Positions 37,108 to 44,710 of a stretch of DNA of 64,000 nt are shown piece by piece (the first letter of the stretch is position 1; each line of letters begins with the position of its first letter). A program made the position numbers and the translations under genes. Source of the DNA: a virus; the IMG/VR virus record IMGVR_UViG_3300042889_001503, positions 208,438 through 272,437 of that record; one strand, given 5' to 3'. The notes beneath the pieces are model-generated. The model worked only from the letters and a program-made list of their open reading frames with translations, was not told where the DNA came from and did not search any database.

Positions 37108-38226
37108 ATGAAAATTAAGATTACCGAAACTCAATATAAAAATTTAGACGAAGCCGTTGGTGTCCCAACCAATATTATTTCCGTCTCCCAACAACTATAC
37201 GATAAGATGATGTTGGAACTTAGACCCAACGCCAATTTAAACGCTCAATTCCAAAAAACAATTACCTTAAAAGGTGATTTTCAAATTAACGAATATAAGT
37301 TTGACACAATAAAATTATCTTTTAATGTTCACGATTTGGATGATTATGAATTTGACGGTATAGAAAAACCTAAAGTGTTGTTAAATGGTATGACACACCA
37401 CGGGAAGGTTAAGATGAATGCTAAGTTTAATTATGAGGCAAACCAAAATATGAACAAAATTGAATTGTCAATTACTTTTGTTGTTGATAATGATGCGACA
37501 AGTCAAGACGTTATTGATGAGTTTAAGAAAGAACGAACATTAATGATTTCAAGTTTGGCTCACGAACTAAAACACGCTTATGATGAATCTGTTAACCCAA
37601 TAGTTCAAACACATAAAAGAGTTGATTATAATATTGGGACTCAAAGAAGATTTGGGAATATCCCACCGTTAAATAAATTATTAAATTATATGTATTTTGC
37701 TCACACCACAGAAAATTTGGTTAGAGCAACTGAAGTATATGCCGCGTTGGAAGAGAGTGGAATCACAAAGGAAGATTTTCTTAAATTTATCACAAACCAT
37801 AAAGTTTACGTTGCCTATAAAGATGGGATTAATTTAACTTACGAGGGATTAAAAGAAGATTTAAAGAATATTATTCCTCAAATTAAACAAACTTTTGACG
37901 ATAGTGGTATTAGTTATCCGGAGGACGCATCTGATGATGAGATGGTTGAAGTGACATTAGAGGTATTCTTTAAAACATTATTACAATGGAAAGCTGGTGG
38001 TATGAGAGATTTTTTAACCGATGATTTTATGGAAGAACTATTTGGATTCAGAGGTGCTAAACAAAGATATTTTGATAAGTATCTTAGTAAGATTACTCGA
38101 TTTGGTAACGACTACGAGAAATTCTTCAAATATGAGATTAATCAAACAAGAAACATTTGTCTTAAGATGACAAAAAAATTAAGTAAATTATATTCCTTAA
38201 TAAAAGACAAAAACCCCCAACAATAG
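37108..38226 (+). CDS. Zinc metallopeptidase (HELKH) with leader
   Basis: 372 aa. Leader MKIKITETQYKNLDE (site after I-T-E). MISSLAHELKHAYDE near residue 150 is an HExxH zinc-peptidase motif on a helix, and RATEVYAALEE about 55 residues later can give the third ligand, a gluzincin-like layout. The N-terminal beta region precedes it and a helical C-terminal half follows. The substrate is unknown; the leader suggests carriage in the virion, so it may act on host proteins or on the head. Confidence 0.75.
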   Translation: MKIKITETQYKNLDEAVGVPTNIISVSQQLYDKMMLELRPNANLNAQFQKTITLKGDFQINEYKFDTIKLSFNVHDLDDYEFDGIEKPKVLLNGMTHHGKVKMNAKFNYEANQNMNKIELSITFVVDNDATSQDVIDEFKKERTLMISSLAHELKHAYDESVNPIVQTHKRVDYNIGTQRRFGNIPPLNKLLNYMYFAHTTENLVRATEVYAALEESGITKEDFLKFITNHKVYVAYKDGINLTYEGLKEDLKNIIPQIKQTFDDSGISYPEDASDDEMVEVTLEVFFKTLLQWKAGGMRDFLTDDFMEELFGFRGAKQRYFDKYLSKITRFGNDYEKFFKYEINQTRNICLKMTKKLSKLYSLIKDKNPQQ

Positions 38227-38240
38227 TTGAGGGTTTTTTT
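38212..38240. terminator. Terminator between convergent genes
   Basis: CCCCCAAC-aata-GTTGAGGG with a seven-T run. Confidence 0.75.
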
Positions 38241-38244
38241 ATTA

Positions 38245-38577
38245 TTAAGATTTAAATTTTTCTCCTTTAACTTTCACCCATTCCAAATCACCATCTAAAA
38301 TTAAGACATCACTATATGATGGGACATCTTTAGTGTTTTCCTCGGTGTGTTTATCATCATAATCATCCCCAATAGATGGGATAACTTTAACAAAATCAGA
38401 ACCTTCTTCGGTGATTGTTATTTTCCATTCACCATTATATAAAATAGTTCCTTTAGTCCCTAATGAAGTTTTAAACTTGATAGGTTTTCTCTCGGATGAG
38501 TAAGCCTCGACCTCATCAATAATTTGTCCGTCAATCTCAATTAAATCATCGGACGCTCCGTAAATCCTTGTTATCAT
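38245..38577 (-). CDS. Hypothetical protein in clpP operon
   Basis: 110 aa. Starts MITRIYGASDDLIEIDGQI, which recalls a short beta-rich family in phages and bacteria. Acidic insertion (IGDDYDDKHTEENTKDV). Begins 1 nt after the ClpP stop. Confidence 0.7.
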   Translation of the reverse strand: MITRIYGASDDLIEIDGQIIDEVEAYSSERKPIKFKTSLGTKGTILYNGEWKITITEEGSDFVKVIPSIGDDYDDKHTEENTKDVPSYSDVLILDGDLEWVKVKGEKFKS

Positions 38578-38578
38578 A

Positions 38579-39313
38579 TTATCGTTTTAAGATTTCTTTA
38601 GAGTAAAATTCATCAAACCCAACCATCATTTCTGTCATAGATTTGTTTGTCTCTAATCCAACGATGTTATCAATTAAACCAAACTTTTTCGCCTCATCTG
38701 AGTTGAACCATTTGTCATTTCTTGATGACTCATACATCTCGTCAAATGTTTTCCCACAATTCTCCGCCAAGATTTTGAATAACATATAGTTATACTTCTC
38801 CGCCTCCAATTGGTTGATACGAGTGTCCTGAACATTTCCTTGTGTTCCGTGAGATACCATATGTGTCATAATTTTTGAGAAGATTAATGAACTTCTTTTT
38901 CCTTTGGCTCCTGACGATACTAATACGGAACCCATAGACGCACACATCCCAACATTTAATGTTGCAACATCCGGTTTGATGTAGTTCATAGTATCTCGGA
39001 TTCCAAGACCTGACAATACGGAACCTCCCGGAGTGTCAAGATACATACTGATATCTTTTTTATCTGTGGTTTCCAAGAAGATAAGTTGAGCTTGTATGAT
39101 AGATGCCATCTGACTCTCAACCGGTCCGGAAACCCAAATAATTCTGTCCATCATAAGTCGGGAGAAAATATCAAGTTGAGTTGCTCTCATCTCTCTTTCT
39201 TCCAAAATGTATGGAGTAACACTCTCGATGTGTTTTTGGTAGTAATCCAAATTAAGTCCTGAAATACCTCTGTCGCTCATCGCGAACTTTTGAAACTCTT
39301 TTCCGTAATTCAT
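38579..39313 (-). CDS. clpP: ClpP-like serine protease
   Basis: 244 aa. MYLDTPGGSVLSGLGIRDTM (the GG-containing binding strand), VGMCASMGSVLVSSGAKGKR with catalytic Ser in ASMGS, IMTHMVSHG with catalytic His, and NDKWFNSDEAKKFGLID with the Asp region. ClpP forms a tetradecameric barrel that needs an ATPase partner; none is visible here, so it may recruit host ClpX or process phage head proteins. The N-terminal ~45 residues are longer than in bacterial ClpP. Confidence 0.88.
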   Translation of the reverse strand: MNYGKEFQKFAMSDRGISGLNLDYYQKHIESVTPYILEEREMRATQLDIFSRLMMDRIIWVSGPVESQMASIIQAQLIFLETTDKKDISMYLDTPGGSVLSGLGIRDTMNYIKPDVATLNVGMCASMGSVLVSSGAKGKRSSLIFSKIMTHMVSHGTQGNVQDTRINQLEAEKYNYMLFKILAENCGKTFDEMYESSRNDKWFNSDEAKKFGLIDNIVGLETNKSMTEMMVGFDEFYSKEILKR

Positions 39314-39537
39314 TATGCTTTTTGTTTGGTTGGTACTAATGTTAATGCTTTTGCAACGGCAGCATCTTTGGACTTTAATCCTTTCTCAATAAGTTTTCCG
39401 TTTTTGTAGATTCGGAAATCATACGTCATTGAATACCCGTGTTTTTTTGTTGTATCTGGTTTTGACGTTGCTAACACATAAATGTCATTAAGACCCACTT
39501 TAACAACATACTTCCCTTTTGAACTTTGTTTTCCCAT
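39313..39537 (-). CDS. Small basic hypothetical protein
   Basis: 74 aa from the ATG at 39537; the TTG at 39570 lies in the promoter. GKYVVKVGLNDIYVLATSKP and a helix rich in Lys/Ala (KDAAVAKALTLVPTKQ). Overlaps the clpP start by 1 nt. Confidence 0.68.
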   Translation of the reverse strand: MGKQSSKGKYVVKVGLNDIYVLATSKPDTTKKHGYSMTYDFRIYKNGKLIEKGLKSKDAAVAKALTLVPTKQKA

Positions 39538-39567
39538 CTTTAAATGTTTTAGATTATTAATATTGGA

Positions 39568-39575
39568 CAAAGATA
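39568..39575 (-). promoter_or_regulatory. -7 element TATCTTTG (minus strand)
   Basis: CAAAGATA on plus; drives the three-gene clpP operon. Confidence 0.65.
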
Positions 39576-39621
39576 TACAAAAAATGTTATTACAACAACT
39601 TTTAATTAAAAATATTTTTAT

Positions 39622-39629
39622 TATACTTG
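39622..39629 (+). promoter_or_regulatory. -7-like element TATACTTG
   Basis: One mismatch to TAnnTTTG, 7 nt before the ATG at 39637. Confidence 0.5.
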
Positions 39630-39636
39630 TGGTATT

Positions 39637-39870
39637 ATGGAGCAGAAAAAATTTGAAAAGATATTATATTCATTATATCCCGACCTTGAGGTTATGGACT
39701 ACACCTTGTTTGAGAGGTATGACGTTGGTGAGGATGGTCAATTTGAGAATAAAATGACTTCGGCAATTTTTGTTACGGTTAAAGGTGAGTTTCAAAGTAC
39801 CGGTGTTAGTATTGGTGAAGATATTAGTCGTATGGCAAATATTGAAGTTGTTGTAGATAAATTTGAATAA
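39637..39870 (+). CDS. Small hypothetical protein
   Basis: 77 aa. Start KKFEKILYSLYPDLEVMDYT, then a beta region (TSAIFVTVKGEFQSTGVSIG). No family recognised. Confidence 0.68.
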   Translation: MEQKKFEKILYSLYPDLEVMDYTLFERYDVGEDGQFENKMTSAIFVTVKGEFQSTGVSIGEDISRMANIEVVVDKFE

Positions 39871-40290
39871 ATGGAGAAGAAACCGGATTTAGTTGTTTGG
39901 AGTGAAAAGGATGGTTACGACGCAAAATTAAAGTCGTATCCGACGAGTGCTGGTGGTCAAGGTTTTGACTTACCTAATGTTCCGTTGTTTAGAGAACAGT
40001 CATCAAAAAAGATGATGGATGTCTTTAACAGGGAACATCAAGAAATAAAAGAAAGGATTGAAAAGATGTATGATGAGTATAATACTTCCATTATGGTGTG
40101 GGAATCTAAAATTTCTTTTGAGCCGATAGTAGGAAAGTCATATTTTTTATATAACTTTGCAGGAGAATTAACATTATCTCTTATTGCACCCAATGAATGG
40201 AGACGAGGAGACGATTTTGTTGGTGAGTATTTATTAAATTCTGATAACAAATGGATAACAAAAAATCTTGCAAAGAATGTCCCTGGATAG
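39871..40290 (+). CDS. DUF2452-like protein
   Basis: 139 aa. The order NxPLF...E-H-QEIKERIEKMYDEYN, then SFEPIVGKSYFLYNFAGELT and LIAPNEWRR...FVGEYLLNSDNKW matches DUF2452 as I remember it (found in bacteria and eukaryotes). Function unknown. Confidence 0.72.
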   Translation: MEKKPDLVVWSEKDGYDAKLKSYPTSAGGQGFDLPNVPLFREQSSKKMMDVFNREHQEIKERIEKMYDEYNTSIMVWESKISFEPIVGKSYFLYNFAGELTLSLIAPNEWRRGDDFVGEYLLNSDNKWITKNLAKNVPG

Positions 40291-40472
40291 TTAGGAATCA
40301 CTTTAACGATATGATTATCGGACATTCAATGAAACACGACAAGTCCCACAATTGTCATATGATACCTCCGGATAAAAGAGGTGGTCTGTGGGAAACAAAA
40401 GAAGAAACTAAATGTATTGGTAGAAAACAATTTGAAAAACAAAAAGAATATGAAAGCAACATTATCGTATAA
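40251..40472 (+). CDS. DUF6283-like zinc-binding protein
   Basis: 73 aa, overlapping the previous gene by 40 nt in another frame. SCKECPWIVRNHF, SHNCHMI and TKCIGRKQF give the C-x2-CPW / C-H / C-x-G pattern of a small phage zinc protein family (DUF6283 from memory). The conserved Cys set supports real translation despite the overlap. Confidence 0.72.
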   Translation: MDNKKSCKECPWIVRNHFNDMIIGHSMKHDKSHNCHMIPPDKRGGLWETKEETKCIGRKQFEKQKEYESNIIV

Positions 40473-40698
40473 CTTAAACGACCCGGATGACAGAATGGCT
40501 CATATGAGAGCGGTTAAATCTTTGGATATGGCATCCGCATTATTTGAAATTACAAGAAACCTAAAAAAACAAGTTGAAAGAAAGTTTGAGAATGATGATA
40601 AAGAATATGACGAATTTGATGGTATCCAAGAGGTATTTGAAAGAATTTACGAAATATTGGGAGATAACAGTATAGATATAGATGAATTAATTAATTAA
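40450..40698 (+). CDS. Small conserved phage hypothetical protein
   Basis: 82 aa from the ATG at 40450. MKATLSYNLNDPDDRMAHMR and KSLDMASALFEITRNLKKQV follow a pattern common in short phage proteins (F/Y-N-L-x-D...SALWEI). Helical. Confidence 0.72.
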   Translation: MKATLSYNLNDPDDRMAHMRAVKSLDMASALFEITRNLKKQVERKFENDDKEYDEFDGIQEVFERIYEILGDNSIDIDELIN

Positions 40699-40701
40699 GG
40701 T

Positions 40702-40905
40702 ATGGAACAAACAGAATTAGAATTTATGTTCTTTATGAAAGGAACATCAGGGTCATTTATGACAAACTTATTTAAAACCATAATGAATGCTGATATAGGT
40801 AATCAAGTAAAACTATCATTGGGATTCCCTAACGAAGTTGAGGTGGTTCGTAGATATCAAAACGAAGATGGTTATTGGCAAGAATTACAAAAAAAATTAG
40901 GGTAA
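40702..40905 (+). CDS. Small conserved phage hypothetical protein
   Basis: 67 aa, helical with VKLSLGFPNEVEVVRRYQNE then DGYWQEL, a motif I recall from other phages. Function unknown. Confidence 0.68.
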   Translation: MEQTELEFMFFMKGTSGSFMTNLFKTIMNADIGNQVKLSLGFPNEVEVVRRYQNEDGYWQELQKKLG

Positions 40906-40906
40906 T

Positions 40907-41293
40907 ATGAAAAAAAATACACGAATAGCGGTAATTGCTCACGACGGGAAAAAAGCGGATATGGTCGCCTTTATTATGAAGAGATTAGATTTCTTTAAAA
41001 AGGTTGATGTTATGGCAACAGGTACAACTGGAAAACATATTGAACACGCGGGACTTGATGTGAATTGTCTTAAATCAGGTCCTTTAGGTGGTGATGCTCA
41101 AATTGCTTCGTTAATATCTGATGGTAAAATAGACGCTGTTGTGTTTTTTATTGACCCATTAGGTCTTCATCCCCATCAGGTAGATGTGAATATGTTATTA
41201 CGAATTTGTAATGTTTATAATATACCATTGGCGACAAATTATTCCACAGCATCTTTAGTAATAAGTGGACTTAAAAAAAAATTAAAACTGTAA
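40907..41293 (+). CDS. mgsA: Methylglyoxal synthase
   Basis: 128 aa. RIAVIAHDGKKADMVAFI, MATGTTGKHIEHAGLDV, SGPLGGDAQIASLISDGKID, VVFFIDPLGLHPHQVDV and LLRICNVYNIPLATN are near-complete family signatures, including the GDAQIA and DPL...HPHxxD active-site segments. The enzyme converts dihydroxyacetone phosphate to methylglyoxal and phosphate in the cytoplasm. Slightly shorter than the bacterial enzyme (about 150 aa) through a trimmed C-terminus. A phage copy could bypass lower glycolysis or make a toxic electrophile. Confidence 0.95.
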   Translation: MKKNTRIAVIAHDGKKADMVAFIMKRLDFFKKVDVMATGTTGKHIEHAGLDVNCLKSGPLGGDAQIASLISDGKIDAVVFFIDPLGLHPHQVDVNMLLRICNVYNIPLATNYSTASLVISGLKKKLKL

Positions 41294-41307
41294 CGTTAAA
41301 TTAAATT

Positions 41308-41760
41308 ATGAAAAAGTTAGTATTATTATTGTGTTTAGTATTGTCATCGTGTTATGTTCCTGAAGTTCACGAAGGACCAATAGATAACACCGGACCAATT
41401 ATCGTAAATCCCCCACCGGGTAGTGGAGGCGTTATCACAACACAAAGTTTGGTTGGTCAAACTTGGAAAATATTTTATTACCGAGTTGGTCCGATGGGAA
41501 CGGTTATGAGTGCGAATGACACGTTAATCTTTTTAACCTCATCGACTTACACTTATAACGGATATCAATCAACATACTACTTAACCCCAACCGGTTCCGG
41601 ATATAATTTAAGTTTGTATGAAACTCCTTGGGGTAATTTGAGTGGTTCAATATTATCAAACAATATAACTCAGGGACAAATATTGGGAACCAAGTTTGTG
41701 GACATCTCAACCGGGTCGTCAAATACCACTGAGTATTACTTGTGGATGAACAAAATATAA
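41308..41760 (+). CDS. Lipoprotein
   Basis: 150 aa. Signal MKKLVLLLCLVLSSCYVPE with a lipobox Cys at 15. Pro/Gly-rich linker (IIVNPPPGSGGVI), then a beta-rich, Ser/Thr-rich domain (QTWKIFYYRVGPMG) like small lipocalin-type lipoproteins. Envelope-anchored. Confidence 0.78.
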   Translation: MKKLVLLLCLVLSSCYVPEVHEGPIDNTGPIIVNPPPGSGGVITTQSLVGQTWKIFYYRVGPMGTVMSANDTLIFLTSSTYTYNGYQSTYYLTPTGSGYNLSLYETPWGNLSGSILSNNITQGQILGTKFVDISTGSSNTTEYYLWMNKI

Positions 41761-41762
41761 CG

Positions 41763-41790
41763 ATGTCTCCGACATTGATGTCGGGGACAT
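41763..41790. terminator. 13-bp inverted repeat after lipoprotein gene
   Basis: ATGTCTCCGACAT-tg-ATGTCGGGGACAT; very stable but with an A-rich rather than T-rich tail on plus, so termination or mRNA end protection. Confidence 0.6.
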
Positions 41791-41807
41791 ATTAAAAAAA
41801 TAATAAA

Positions 41808-42362
41808 ATGGATAACGCAATTTACGAATACATAAAAAACGGAATAACTATTAATGGTAATCCAATTGATGGATATACTGTTTTCACAATCCCAACCCAA
41901 CATTTCAAAATTGATAATTTGGATGAATTAACGAAATGGACTTTTGAAAATGAGATTAGAAAACAGAAAGAACACGATGAATTAACTTCTGAGATATTCA
42001 AGGAAGTTCAAAAAGAAATTGACCAAGAGATTCTAAACCAATTACGTGGTGGTGAACCTAACCCGGATTTCATCCCAATGAATACGACTGATAGATTATT
42101 TCATAAATTTTTGGATGCTCCTGACCCCGATGCTGACCCGGACGTAATATGGGGTAAAAACCAATTTGTTAATATGTTATTAACCGATGATGACTTCTAC
42201 CAAAAGTGGGGTGAGAATTGTTGTGAAGAATTAACTTACGAAGAAAGATATAAATATTGGTTTTCACATAACTATGAAACCGGATTTGAATATACACCAA
42301 CTATTGAACCCGATTTTGATAATGATTATTTTGAACCAACACCAAAAAGAAAATTAAAATAA
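41808..42362 (+). CDS. Acidic protein with TDxxFxxKWG motif
   Basis: 184 aa. Acidic and Pro-rich. Residues 117-135 (NQFVNMLLTDDDFYQKWGEN) resemble EEFIxKxKTDxEFxKKWG in the next gene and in ThyA. Starts the operon that runs to 47401. Confidence 0.72.
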   Translation: MDNAIYEYIKNGITINGNPIDGYTVFTIPTQHFKIDNLDELTKWTFENEIRKQKEHDELTSEIFKEVQKEIDQEILNQLRGGEPNPDFIPMNTTDRLFHKFLDAPDPDADPDVIWGKNQFVNMLLTDDDFYQKWGENCCEELTYEERYKYWFSHNYETGFEYTPTIEPDFDNDYFEPTPKRKLK

Positions 42363-42363
42363 A

Positions 42364-43026
42364 ATGGAATTAAGTGTAATGGAAAGGTATGTTGCATTCA
42401 TTTGTAGTGAACTACCAAAAACAAGAAGAGTATTACTAACGCCACCACCTCCAATGGAAAACGGAGAGTATGGGTATAAGAGAATGAGTAAAGTCGGACC
42501 TCACGTTTATATGCCTGTGGAAATTGAGATTGTTGAAACATATACTCGTTCTGCTAAGTTGTGTGTCAAATTTGAGGATTATCAAATGAATGATATTTTC
42601 TATATGTCCCGTCATAAAGGACCGGATAAATTATTGGAGGAAATTGACAAGAAGATTGATAAGATTGTTAATAGAACCTTGATTGATGATGGAAGACAGG
42701 AGTGGGTTAGAGAACAATATAAAATCAAGAGTGATGATTTCCCGTTATTTAAACTTCGTCCGGGAGTTGAGGTTGATGTGTATGGTGATTTGTATAAGAG
42801 GTATCTTGTACATACTATTGAAGGTGTGAAAAATGGTTTTGATAGAATAAAAGGTTATTTAGATAATTGTTTAGTTGAGTTTGATGGTTCATATGAACAC
42901 TTCTCTAACCCATCATTCCAATATGGGTATAGACCTCATACACAAGAAGAATTTATTGAGAAGTTAAAAACCGACGAGGAGTTTAACAAAAAGTGGGGTG
43001 GTATGAGAAAAAATATTGTTGAGTAA
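42364..43026 (+). CDS. Hypothetical protein with KTDEEFNKKWG tail
   Basis: 220 aa. Beta-rich N-terminal domain (VYMPVEIEIVETYTRSAKLC), helical middle, FKLRPGVEVDVYGDLYKRYL, and near the C-terminus EEFIEKLKTDEEFNKKWGG, a segment almost identical to one inserted in ThyA. Function unknown. Confidence 0.74.
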   Translation: MELSVMERYVAFICSELPKTRRVLLTPPPPMENGEYGYKRMSKVGPHVYMPVEIEIVETYTRSAKLCVKFEDYQMNDIFYMSRHKGPDKLLEEIDKKIDKIVNRTLIDDGRQEWVREQYKIKSDDFPLFKLRPGVEVDVYGDLYKRYLVHTIEGVKNGFDRIKGYLDNCLVEFDGSYEHFSNPSFQYGYRPHTQEEFIEKLKTDEEFNKKWGGMRKNIVE

Positions 43027-43027
43027 T

Positions 43028-43204
43028 ATGGAAATTAAAATAAGTAGTTTAGACCCAACCGGTGTATCAGATGAAATTTTCTCAACTGATACACATATAA
43101 AGTATTTTCGGTTTTTAGTTGAAATAGACGGAGTTAAATATATGTTAACCAAATTTGACTCTTACGTAATTGAAAATAATAACCCAAATAAAACTGAAGA
43201 GTAA
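43028..43204 (+). CDS. Small hypothetical protein
   Basis: 58 aa from the ATG at 43028. MEIKISSLDPTGVSDEIF, strands (YFRFLVEIDGVKYMLTKF). The stop overlaps the next ATG. Confidence 0.62.
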   Translation: MEIKISSLDPTGVSDEIFSTDTHIKYFRFLVEIDGVKYMLTKFDSYVIENNNPNKTEE

Positions 43205-43395
43205 TGTATATCATAGTTTGGAGAAATAGTCACCGGGAACCATTTATTGATGTGAATCATAGTCAATTTATGGAATCGTATTATAGTTACGAGGAGGCTA
43301 AGGCTGTTGCCGAAGAAATTGTTAAGAACGAAAGTGAGGGTGAACCAAGTCCTTGGTATTTTGATTATAAAATTTATGAAGAGGCAAATGGATAA
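43204..43395 (+). CDS. Small hypothetical protein
   Basis: 63 aa. YIIVWRNSHREPFIDVNHSQ and a helix EEAKAVAEEIVKNE; the beta-alpha layout resembles that of the protein at 44537. Overlaps the next gene by 8 nt. Confidence 0.62.
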   Translation: MYIIVWRNSHREPFIDVNHSQFMESYYSYEEAKAVAEEIVKNESEGEPSPWYFDYKIYEEANG

Positions 43396-43561
43396 AAAAT
43401 TAGACATTAGTTGGAAATCTTATTCAAAAACCTTACCTTTGTCCAGAGAGATATATTTGGAAGTATTTGGTGAGCCAAAGACCCACGCAGAATGGGCGGA
43501 TAGTTTTAATAAAATAGGAAGAATAAACGGATTAATAATAAAACACACAAATGGCAACTAA
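43388..43561 (+). CDS. Small hypothetical protein
   Basis: 57 aa from the ATG at 43388. LDISWKSYSKTLPLSREIYL and FGEPKTHAEWADSFNKIGR. Overlaps both neighbours by 8-11 nt. Confidence 0.58.
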   Translation: MDKKLDISWKSYSKTLPLSREIYLEVFGEPKTHAEWADSFNKIGRINGLIIKHTNGN

Positions 43562-43868
43562 AAAAGAAAAGAAAGTTAGAGAAATAATTGATTTGGACCA
43601 CGATACCCTTATGGACTTGTGGGACAATGTTGGTTATAAAGGTGATAGTCACGAATTAAATGGTGAGACATATACTCACGTTGATAAAATAAACACATCG
43701 GATAAGTCCGACGGTGATTCTTGGGATTACATTATACAAAGAAAATCAGATGGGAAACATTTTAAATTTAATGTTTGGGATGCTGGTTCACATAATGGAT
43801 ATGTCTTTGAAGATAAGTTCTTAAAAGAAGTATTCCCTAAAACAGTTACAACAACCAAATATAAATAA
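43551..43868 (+). CDS. Hypothetical protein
   Basis: 105 aa. Basic start (ATKKEKKVREIIDLD), then WDYIIQRKSDGKHFKFNVWD and a hydrophobic-basic end. No family recognised. Confidence 0.68.
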   Translation: MATKKEKKVREIIDLDHDTLMDLWDNVGYKGDSHELNGETYTHVDKINTSDKSDGDSWDYIIQRKSDGKHFKFNVWDAGSHNGYVFEDKFLKEVFPKTVTTTKYK

Positions 43869-43869
43869 A

Positions 43870-44373
43870 ATGGCGAAATACGATAATAAAAACAGAAAAC
43901 CCCACTTAGGATTACTAAATTTTGAGGGTGACACATTCAGAGCATACAAACTTGGTGTTTCTGATTACGTAATTGTGGATGACCACCACGAGATAATTGA
44001 ATTTACCAATACAAAAGGTATAATCTTTATTATGAATGGTGGTAAATCTTTAACAACAAGTTATGGTAGAACATATACCATCCCAAACGAACACGAGAAC
44101 GCAAGACCATCTGACGAACAATTAAGAAGTTTCTTGGGGTTGGCATCTTTGGAACAAGAAGAAGATGATTTGGAACTTTGGGAGTCCGTTCAATATAGAA
44201 TGGATGCAGAAGGTTTTGACTATTGTTTTGAGAGTTATAGTCATTGGGATGAAATCAAAGATGAAGAATTCCACCGGTTAAGAAAAGAGTTTTTAAGAAC
44301 GATGGAAGAACTGAGAAACTATATTGATAATAAAGTTGATGAAGGAAGACAAAAAGAGTGGGATGGGGAATAA
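43870..44373 (+). CDS. Hypothetical protein
   Basis: 167 aa. Beta-rich first half (VIVDDHHEIIEFTNTKGIIF), acidic helical second half (EEFHRLRKEFLRTMEELRNY). Overlaps the next gene by 11 nt. Confidence 0.7.
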   Translation: MAKYDNKNRKPHLGLLNFEGDTFRAYKLGVSDYVIVDDHHEIIEFTNTKGIIFIMNGGKSLTTSYGRTYTIPNEHENARPSDEQLRSFLGLASLEQEEDDLELWESVQYRMDAEGFDYCFESYSHWDEIKDEEFHRLRKEFLRTMEELRNYIDNKVDEGRQKEWDGE

Positions 44374-44512
44374 TCCACAAGTAATTCACGATGAATTGTG
44401 GGACCATTACAGCGGGTTACCAAATCCGATGTGGTATCAACATATTACAGAATTAGAAGATGAAGAAGAAGATACAAGTGATAGTGATGATACTGAAGTT
44501 ACTACTGAATAA
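44363..44512 (+). CDS. Small acidic protein
   Basis: 49 aa from the ATG at 44363. HDELWDHYSGLPNPMWYQHI then a Glu/Asp tail (EEEDTSDSDDTEVTTE). Confidence 0.52.
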   Translation: MGNNPQVIHDELWDHYSGLPNPMWYQHITELEDEEEDTSDSDDTEVTTE

Positions 44513-44536
44513 AATAAAACAAAAAAGAAAAAGTAT

Positions 44537-44710
44537 ATGGGATTTATAGATAATCTTTACGCTGTGTATGAAAAAGTACCAGCACACGGGAGTAAAGAAC
44601 ATAATGTAATCTTGGCTCCTTTCAAAACTAAAGAAGAAGCAGAACAAAGCAGAATTAAATATGGTTATAACACCGATAATTATTACGTAGATATTTTGAA
44701 ATATGAATAA
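44537..44710 (+). CDS. Small hypothetical protein
   Basis: 57 aa. GFIDNLYAVYEKVPAHGSKE, helix TKEEAEQSRIKYG. Its last 8 nt overlap the thyA start, suggesting translational coupling. Confidence 0.6.
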   Translation: MGFIDNLYAVYEKVPAHGSKEHNVILAPFKTKEEAEQSRIKYGYNTDNYYVDILKYE

